Assembly (NCBI RefSeq): GCF_026967985.1
Contig: NZ_JAPVBJ010000006.1
Coordinates: 243,170-307,169, forward strand
Length of the DNA stretch: 64,000 nt
Direction: 5' to 3'
Source: Modestobacter sp. VKM Ac-2984
Lineage (GTDB): Bacteria > Actinomycetota > Actinomycetes > Mycobacteriales > Geodermatophilaceae
Program-made: the position numbers and the translations under genes
The notes under the pieces: generated by a model
What the model was told of the DNA's origin: nothing
The model's input: only the letters and a program-made list of their open reading frames with translations
Databases searched by the model: none
In this document: piece after piece, positions 58,334-64,000 of the stretch
How positions within the stretch are numbered: the first letter of the stretch is position 1
How the letters are laid out: each line of letters starts with the position of its first letter

Positions 58334-59402
58334 GCTGGCTCGCCGACGGAGGGGCCGCCGGGCGGCTGGCAAGCAGCTCCTGGGCCAGCTCTGCCGCCTC
58401 CGTGACGGTCGGCGCGGTGTGCACGGTGCTGAACCGATGGGTATAGCTGTCGTACAGGGCGGTGACCTTGCCGTAGGAGTTGTCCAGCATCACGTGAGGG
58501 ATACCGAGCAGGACGCACATGACGTGGGCGTGGAGACGGTCGGTGATGACCACCCTGCCGGCGGCCAGGATGCGCCCCGCGGCACGGACGTTCATCGATG
58601 CGCGCGCCGCATAGGAGAGCTGCAGCGCAGGGCTCACCCCGCGGCGCACGCGAGAACCACCGCGGTAGTAGAGCGCGCCGGGCACCCCGGTGAGCTGCCA
58701 CATCACCTGGTGCGCGCGCGTCAGGTGCCAGTCGGTAACGGTGGAGGAAGGCATCAGCGGCGTCGCCTTCATGTCGAAGGACGACTCCCGGTCGTCGCGC
58801 GCGAGAACCACCAGATCCGTCGTGGGCTCGGGCAGCCGGGCGCGGATGTCGGTGCCCAGCGCCATGTCGGGGCAGAGGACGACTTTAAGGTCGGGCAGCT
58901 GCTCCTGCGCCCGGGCCAGTGACTCGTCGTCCCGAACGAGCAGCGTGTAATCGGGGTGCCGCCCCATCACCGCGTTGCAGCGCGCCGCGGCGGCCGGGTC
59001 GCCGAACCAAACGCTTTGGGAGAGCTGGACGATAGGCCGTTCCGGGAATCGTTCGACCACCCGCTCGCGGAAGGCCTGGTATCCCGGCCACAAGTCGCCG
59101 TAGTTCCCGCCGCCTTGCATCAGGATCGGCATCGTGCTCGGCTGGGCGGCGAGCACGTCGAAGTCACAGCGCCACATGTCGCTGCGGTACACGATGTCGG
59201 TGCCGATGCCCCGTAGAAGGTCGACGGTGCCACGCCAGATGAGCGAGTCGCCGAAGTTGACGTGGTTGGGGAAGTCGATGAGAGATACCCGGTCCAGGCA
59301 CTGGCCGACGGTCGACTGGAGTGTGGTGATCGTCTGCGCACGCAGGTCTCGCAGGACCTGGCTGTCTGCGTCGGTCATGCCGCTGGGTATCCGGTGTCGC
59401 AT
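58317..59402 (-). CDS. Polysaccharide pyruvyltransferase family protein, third copy
   Basis: Protein of 361 residues: SLIDFPNHVNFGDSLIWRGTVDLL (NxGD), MPILMQGGGNYGDLWPGYQAFRERVV, IVQLSQSVWFGDP, TLLVRDDESLARAQ, CPDMALG and the C-terminal VVITDRLHAHVMCVLLGIPHVMLDNSYGKV. The DRLH block followed by DNSYGK is the classical ExoV/EpsO-like form, so this copy is the best candidate for a true ketal pyruvyltransferase in the window. ATG 59402 has GAGGAG upstream. First of the family members to be read in the accessory segment. Confidence 0.92.
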   Translation of the reverse strand: MRHRIPSGMTDADSQVLRDLRAQTITTLQSTVGQCLDRVSLIDFPNHVNFGDSLIWRGTVDLLRGIGTDIVYRSDMWRCDFDVLAAQPSTMPILMQGGGNYGDLWPGYQAFRERVVERFPERPIVQLSQSVWFGDPAAAARCNAVMGRHPDYTLLVRDDESLARAQEQLPDLKVVLCPDMALGTDIRARLPEPTTDLVVLARDDRESSFDMKATPLMPSSTVTDWHLTRAHQVMWQLTGVPGALYYRGGSRVRRGVSPALQLSYAARASMNVRAAGRILAAGRVVITDRLHAHVMCVLLGIPHVMLDNSYGKVTALYDSYTHRFSTVHTAPTVTEAAELAQELLASRPAAPPSASQLRAAG

Positions 59403-59473
59403 GATGAACTCTCCTCGGGCTCAGTTGAGATGGTCGTCGACGCGCGGGGGTGTTCCGGCGGCGTGGCTCGTGC

Positions 59474-60526
59474 TCAGGCTCCGGAGAGAGCTGACCGCGC
59501 GAGCGTAGCCAGCTGCGCAGCCTGCGTCGCCGTGCTGTAGCCCGTGAGGACCGTCGTTCGTCCGGCCTCGCCCTGTCCGTCTGCTGTCTCTCGATCGGAC
59601 AGCAGGGCGAGGCACGCCGATGCCGCAGCCTCGACGTCGCCTGGGGGGACGAGTTCGACGCCGCCGTCGGCCGGGGCGTAGGTCTGCATGCCGGGGGTGG
59701 CCGTGATGACGGCCGGTCGCCCGAGTGCTGTGCTCTCCAGCGCGGCGGTCATGCCCGAGGCGTGCAGGTTCGGCCTCGTGACGACGAGGCTGAGGCTCGC
59801 GCTGGCGACGAGGGCGCGCAGCTCGACGTGTGGGAGGCGGGGGATGACCGTGACGCCGGGGGCATTCCCGACCAGCGTCGGCGACACCGTCTCCGAGACG
59901 ATGGTCAGCCGGCTGCTCGACCGTCGTTCCCGGATCCTCCGAAATGCGTCGAGCACGCCAGCGAAGTCCCGGTCCCGGTCGTTGCCGATGCTCACTACGA
60001 GGTCTCGGTCGACCTCGGTGTCCGGGGGAGCGGTGAAGAAGTCCGTGTCCACACCGAAGGTGATCGGGGTGGTCCGACGCGGATCGAGCCGGTAGCGCGT
60101 GGTCAAAGGGTTCACCTGCGCCGAGCTCAGGACGAAGACCTGGGCGGCGCGGCGGAGCCCACGCCCGATCGCCTGCTCCACCACCGGCCAACGCGGTCGG
60201 TCGGTGACCCAGATGACCCCGGTGACCGCCGGGACTTCAACGCCCAGAGCGGCTGGCACCCCGGAGCGCTCGTCCCACGCGAGCAACACGTTCGCAGTCG
60301 GCGCCCGCCGCGCCCGGCCGGCCCAGTCGATCCCGTCACCCGCTTTGCGCAGCCCCGCGCGCAGAAGGGGCGGGGTGGTCGAGGGCGCGGTCGTCACGAC
60401 AGGGAGACCGTGCTCCCGAAGCCGGTCGAGGCCGTAGGGCAGGACGTCGGGCACCTCGCCGCGCGCGTGCCGACGGGTCCAAGACTCCGTGTCGACGTAG
60501 GGCCCGTAGAGCAGTTGAACGGTCAC
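59474..60526 (-). CDS. Glycosyltransferase, GT4-like
   Basis: GT-B transferase of 350 residues: VQLLYGPYVDTESWTRRHARGEVPDVLPYGLDRL, an interdomain ITFGVDTDFFTAPP, RDLVVSIGNDRDRDFAGVLDAFRRI and the donor site TRPNLHASGMTAALESTALGRPAVITATPGMQTY. It starts 5 bp after the upstream GT2 gene and is probably cotranscribed with it. Sugar specificity unknown. Confidence 0.88.
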   Translation of the reverse strand: MTVQLLYGPYVDTESWTRRHARGEVPDVLPYGLDRLREHGLPVVTTAPSTTPPLLRAGLRKAGDGIDWAGRARRAPTANVLLAWDERSGVPAALGVEVPAVTGVIWVTDRPRWPVVEQAIGRGLRRAAQVFVLSSAQVNPLTTRYRLDPRRTTPITFGVDTDFFTAPPDTEVDRDLVVSIGNDRDRDFAGVLDAFRRIRERRSSSRLTIVSETVSPTLVGNAPGVTVIPRLPHVELRALVASASLSLVVTRPNLHASGMTAALESTALGRPAVITATPGMQTYAPADGGVELVPPGDVEAAASACLALLSDRETADGQGEAGRTTVLTGYSTATQAAQLATLARSALSGA

Positions 60527-60530
60527 CGGG

Positions 60531-61409
60531 TCAAGTCCATGCGTTCTTCCCCGTGACGATCCGGCGGACTCGCCGGCGCGCGTGGATGAGCTTGCGCCGC
60601 CAGCCGATGTACTGCCGCAGGTCGAGTGAGGCGCCCTGCACGGCGAGGGCGTCGTTCTTGGTCTGTGCGAGCCAGTCGGCGAGCGTGGTGGCGCGGGTGT
60701 GCTGAGCGGACAGCGGCAGGGATGCCTGGTAGGAGGCCTCGTCGGTGAAGTCGGTGAGCGGGTGCCGAGGGTCGTCCAGGTGCTCCTCGCGCACCAAAGG
60801 CATGGGCCAGCCGTTCACGTAGCCCTTCTGCGCCGCCCGAAGGCACCACGCTGGGAAGCTCTGCCCCGGCTCCAAGGCCCCGAGTTCCGCGACCAGCGAG
60901 CGCCGGAACATGTGACCGCTGCCCTGAACCCAGTGATTCCGCAGGATGCGGACACCGTGCAGCTCGGTGATCTTTCGAGTCGCCAGGGCCTCATCCCAGT
61001 CCTCCGCGGGGAACCGCCAACTGCCCAGCACCCCGAAGCCCGCCCACGCGCGGTGCGCGGCCATCAGGTGCTCGACCCAACCCGACTCCATCAGCGAGTC
61101 GTCGTCGACCTTGGAGAGAAATTCGCCCCCCGCCTCGGTCCAGAGCCAATTGAGTGCCTGCCGAAGCCCGACGTTCTCGGGCGAGTGGTGGAACCTGTGG
61201 AAGCGGGGATGGTCGCGGTGCTGCTCGATCACGCGAAGTACGTCGCGGTCGGGCCCGTTGTGCCATACCCAGACGCGACTGCCTGGGGGGCACGTCTCCA
61301 GCAGCCGGGGCAGGGTGAGATTGGTGTAGCGCGCACGGTTGTGCGTCACCAGCATGACGTCGAGTCCTGCAGCCGTCGCATGAGCTGGGTCACCGCGGTG
61401 GGTCGACAA
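60531..61409 (-). CDS. Glycosyltransferase family 2
   Basis: GT-A transferase of 292 residues: GLDVMLVTHNRARYTNLTLPRLLE, VWVWHNGPDRDV, ENVGLRQALNWLWTEAGGEFLSKVDDDSLMESGW (the DDD metal motif) and VQGSGHMFRRSLVAELG. The start is a TTG at 61407-61409 with AAAGGAAG just upstream, lying inside the end of the preceding beta-helix lipoprotein gene (20-bp overlap), which implies coupled expression of the two. Confidence 0.88.
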   Translation of the reverse strand: MSTHRGDPAHATAAGLDVMLVTHNRARYTNLTLPRLLETCPPGSRVWVWHNGPDRDVLRVIEQHRDHPRFHRFHHSPENVGLRQALNWLWTEAGGEFLSKVDDDSLMESGWVEHLMAAHRAWAGFGVLGSWRFPAEDWDEALATRKITELHGVRILRNHWVQGSGHMFRRSLVAELGALEPGQSFPAWCLRAAQKGYVNGWPMPLVREEHLDDPRHPLTDFTDEASYQASLPLSAQHTRATTLADWLAQTKNDALAVQGASLDLRQYIGWRRKLIHARRRVRRIVTGKNAWT

Positions 61410-62301
61410 CTGCTTCCTTTCCCGTTTCCAGCATGGTGTTCCCCTCGCCGATGGCCACCGTCATTGGTGCGACGATCGGTCCGTACCGGCTTCCCGATCC
61501 GAACGAGTTGCCTTGAATCGTGAAGTCCTCTGCCGTGATCGAGCCGCTGATGTTGAGTGCGTAGTTCCCGCCGTCCAAGAAATTGTCCTCGATGGTTACA
61601 TCGCTGCTCACTCGAGTGCCGGTCTCGCTGCCCAACTGGATCGCCGCGTTGCCCAGGTCTCCGGTCTCCGTGTTCGTTGGATCGAGCGTGTTGCCGCGGA
61701 TCACCACGTTGTCGGCTGAAATTCCTTGGACGGCGTCAGGGTGTAGATCACCGATCCGAGTCATGTCGTGCACCCAGCTGTCTTCGATCAGAATGTTGGA
61801 CCCAAGTCGCACACCGTCGTTGAAGTGGTGAATGTTCACCCGACTGAGAGTCACTCCGGACACGTCCACCCCGATGTCGACTATCCCGCCTCCATCGAGC
61901 TCGCTGTCCTCAATGACGAGGCCCTCGTAGCCCGCTGCCCCGGGGGCTCCTACGACGGCGCGGTCCGTCCCAGGGCGCTGGCACCTGATCACGCTGTTCC
62001 TGATGGTGACGCGCGGGGCGGAGACCGTGACGCAGCCACGCACCAACACACCCTCGACCACTTCGTCGGGTGTGTTGAGCGCCAGATCGCCGGTCGGCAT
62101 GAGTTGGATGCCAGACGGGACTCCTGTGCTGCCTGGGCCCGGGCGGTCCGTGGGGCCAGTAGTAGGCGTCGTCTCCGCGATCTTGATCTGCTGTTGCGGG
62201 CGGGTGCTCGTGTCCCCGCATCCCGTCAACAGCGCTCCACCTGTCAACAACGTCATGCTGACACCCACAAGGCGCCGTCCGGAGATGCGTCCACCGGCCA
62301 C
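61390..62301 (-). CDS. Beta-helix lipoprotein
   Basis: Exported lipoprotein of 303 residues: basic start, signal helix and lipobox (TLLTGGALLTGC), a short Thr/Pro linker, then a right-handed beta-helix with regular rungs (VTIRNSVIRCQ, LVIEDSELDGGG, VTLSRVNIHHFNDGVRLG, ILIEDSWVHDM, VVIRGNTLD, VTIEDNFLDGGNYALNISG). The family includes polysaccharide lyases and epimerases; catalytic residues are not assignable. GTG 62299-62301 follows AAGGGTGG; an in-frame upstream start at 62355 would precede the signal. Codon use is less GC-rich than the core locus. Confidence 0.82.
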   Translation of the reverse strand: MAGGRISGRRLVGVSMTLLTGGALLTGCGDTSTRPQQQIKIAETTPTTGPTDRPGPGSTGVPSGIQLMPTGDLALNTPDEVVEGVLVRGCVTVSAPRVTIRNSVIRCQRPGTDRAVVGAPGAAGYEGLVIEDSELDGGGIVDIGVDVSGVTLSRVNIHHFNDGVRLGSNILIEDSWVHDMTRIGDLHPDAVQGISADNVVIRGNTLDPTNTETGDLGNAAIQLGSETGTRVSSDVTIEDNFLDGGNYALNISGSITAEDFTIQGNSFGSGSRYGPIVAPMTVAIGEGNTMLETGKEAVVDPPR

Positions 62302-62615
62302 GGCACCACCCTTGCACACGGACCTTGCACCCGGTAGCGCGCTAGCAAGCAGCATGTGCGGCCCTCGTCACGTCTTTGCGCACGAGTGGGTGTTTCTCTC
62401 GGCGCCTCGATAGGGAAGGCTCGCCACGTGGACAGCGACCGATCGACGGAAGACGCGGAGGGGAAGCCAGCCCTGCGCAGGCTCTTTGCAAGTGCCGTAT
62501 CCCGCGAGTCCGCACCAGGCTCGTGGCCGTTCGCGACCACGGCGTCGAATTTTGACGAGAAAGTTCCGCGCCGCCCGCCCATCAGTGGGGTCCCGTCTGC
62601 GCCGGCACTCCCGGC
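62302..62615. other. Divergent promoter region
   Basis: About 314 bp between the beta-helix lipoprotein (minus) and the terminal glycosyltransferase (plus). Small frames here are not supported by composition or similarity. Confidence 0.4.
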
Positions 62616-63803
62616 GTGACTCACGACCGCGGGTCGGGTGACCGGTCGGTCAGCTTCGCGGCCGACCAATCTCGCATCGATGTCCTGCTCGCCATGGTCT
62701 CGGACACGTGGTCGGACGCCGTGCGTCGGGGGTTTTACTCAACGGCTGATCAGACCATCAAGAGCATCGAGGCGGCCGGTCCGATCCGGCGCTTGCTGGT
62801 GGCCGATCACCCCCGGGGGCTCAAGTCCCAGGTTTATCGGCGTCTGAAAGGAGATCGGCCTGCACCAGCGTCGGGAAAAATCCGAGGTGTACGGCCGGCC
62901 TGCCTTCACTCGGGTACACCCACAGAAATCCGCTCCCTCGAGCGGCGTTATCGGTGGTACGACCGGCAGCTCGCGATCGCGTCGGCGCGTCATCGACTGC
63001 ACGCCCCCGTGACTGTCACCTTCAACCTCTGGCATGCCGCTCTGGTCGAGCGTTCCGATCCGTCTAAAACGGTCTTCTATGCACAGGACGACGAATCCGC
63101 CATCCCGTCCCATGCGCCCGTCAGGCAACAGACCCTAGAGGCATATCGGCGCATTGCCGCGAGCGGTATGACAGTGATCGCAGTTTCCCAGACCTTGCTT
63201 GACAGGATTGCGCCAACCGGGCCGGGAATCGTGATACCGAATGGCGTTGACCCCGACCTGTGGCTCGGTGAGCGCCGACTTCAGGTAGAGACATCAACCT
63301 CTGGTAAGACCGTCTTTTACGCTGGGACGGTCGACGCACGCCTGGACGTCGACGCAGTGACCGCCCTGGCAACTGCCGGCTACTACGTGGACGTCGCCGG
63401 CCCGGTTCGCGACGAACGCGTGCGCGCCAGCCTCGTCGGCCTGCCGCGTGTGCAGCTGTTGGGTCCGCGAGGTCGATCGGAGATCGTCGCGAGAGCCCAG
63501 AATGCTGGTGTGTGCCTGATGGCTCATCGCAGTACCGAGTTGACGCAGGCTATGTCGCCGCTCAAGGTCTTTGAGTATTTGGCGTCGGGAACGCCCGTGG
63601 TGGCCACCCGACTGCCGGGGTCGACACTAGACAGTCAACGGGTCACTTGGGTCGAACCAGGGGGTGACTACGTCACCGCGGTACAGGCTGCAATGAAGGT
63701 CGAGCGGTTGAGCGATGCCGATCGCAGCAGTCTCGTTCAGCAGCTCTCCTGGCGGTCCCGACACGAAATCTTGATCCGCCTACTCGTGGAACGGTCAGCC
63801 TGA
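62616..63803 (+). CDS. Glycosyltransferase family 4-like
   Basis: GT-B transferase of 395 residues: IDVLLAMVSDTWSDAVRRGFYSTADQTIKS at the start, HAALVERSDPSKTVFYAQDDE, VIAVSQTLLDRI and IVIPNGVDPDLWLGE (the NGVD interdomain hallmark), KTVFYAGTVDARLDVDAVTAL and LTQAMSPLKVFEYLASGTPVVATRLPG (donor site). GTG 62616. Base composition is clearly lower in GC than the left part of the window, supporting recent acquisition with the accessory segment. Confidence 0.88.
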   Translation: MTHDRGSGDRSVSFAADQSRIDVLLAMVSDTWSDAVRRGFYSTADQTIKSIEAAGPIRRLLVADHPRGLKSQVYRRLKGDRPAPASGKIRGVRPACLHSGTPTEIRSLERRYRWYDRQLAIASARHRLHAPVTVTFNLWHAALVERSDPSKTVFYAQDDESAIPSHAPVRQQTLEAYRRIAASGMTVIAVSQTLLDRIAPTGPGIVIPNGVDPDLWLGERRLQVETSTSGKTVFYAGTVDARLDVDAVTALATAGYYVDVAGPVRDERVRASLVGLPRVQLLGPRGRSEIVARAQNAGVCLMAHRSTELTQAMSPLKVFEYLASGTPVVATRLPGSTLDSQRVTWVEPGGDYVTAVQAAMKVERLSDADRSSLVQQLSWRSRHEILIRLLVERSA

Positions 63804-63923
63804 GGCGCCGGGACGCTGGGCGTCCAGCTGGCTGATCTAGTGCCGGGGCAGGCAACCTCCGCCCCCATGGTGGTCCCGGTTCGACGATGACCTTGCGGGC
63901 ATCCGATCGGTGACGTGCCGGTT

Positions 63924-64000
63924 TGAAGTGACCCCCGTCGGCTGAACACCTCCAGACTTGGCATCAGCCAAGGAGGGAGGGCCCGAGTGGGCCGACGGAG
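63924..64000 (+). mobile_element. Probable left end of another IS3-family element, cut by the window
   Basis: From TGAAGTGACCCCCG (63924-63937) the sequence looks like an IS3-type terminal repeat and leader. AAGGAGGGAGG (63970-63980) precedes a GTG at 63987-63989 whose first codons read MGRR, as in many IS3 orfA products. Only five codons are visible, so this is tentative. Confidence 0.45.

Overview
The window is about 74% GC, with dense, often overlapping genes, many GTG starts and a few TTG starts. Gene content (glucosyl-3-phosphoglycerate synthase, a MelC-type tyrosinase pair, GGDEF/EAL proteins, Tat-exported hydrolases) indicates a high-GC actinobacterium. The most telling gene is a formate dehydrogenase whose selenocysteine position is a UAG codon. 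That points to the family Geodermatophilaceae (Geodermatophilus, Blastococcus and relatives), where UAG-directed selenocysteine has been reported. The assignment is an inference from gene content; no rRNA or tRNA was found.

Layout. 1-0.9 kb: 3' part of gpgS (minus). 1.05-7.2 kb: a minus-strand operon with a PAS/EAL protein whose GGDEF site is dead, a PAS/GGDEF protein whose EAL site is dead, and a metallo-beta-lactamase-fold hydrolase. 7.7-13.4 kb: the fdh operon (plus). It encodes a selenoprotein alpha subunit with a SECIS-like hairpin just after an in-frame UAG, a four-cluster ferredoxin-like beta subunit and an NrfD-type membrane subunit, with tiny coupled ORFs at both junctions. 13.5-18.1 kb: a nitroreductase-like protein and two paralogous Pro-rich membrane proteins flanking a solitary degenerate GGDEF protein.

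18.4-44.2 kb is a large exopolysaccharide locus. It contains an initiating sugar-phosphate transferase, several glycosyltransferases, a Wzx-type flippase, a Wzy-like polymerase and Wzz-like protein, two pyruvyltransferase-family proteins, acyltransferases, an ABC exporter, a lyase-like protein, secreted hydrolases, and an unusual group of three ATP-grasp proteins plus a PP-loop (QueC-like) protein. A tyrosinase/cofactor pair (20.2-21.5 kb) is embedded in it.

44.9-47.5 kb holds a tandem pair of secreted beta-helix-like proteins. Each is preceded by the same promoter: a palindrome with compensated flanking bases, then a -10 box 7 nt before a GTG start, which predicts leaderless transcripts. From 47.7 kb to the end lies a second, accessory polysaccharide segment (glycosyltransferases, a pyruvyltransferase-family protein, acyltransferase, second Wzy-like and Wzz-like proteins, a beta-helix lipoprotein). 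It contains decayed IS3- and IS5-family elements, and a further IS3-like left end appears to begin at the window edge. The likely logic is a c-di-GMP-influenced envelope/exopolysaccharide region with a variable right half, next to an anaerobic or microaerobic formate-oxidation module.
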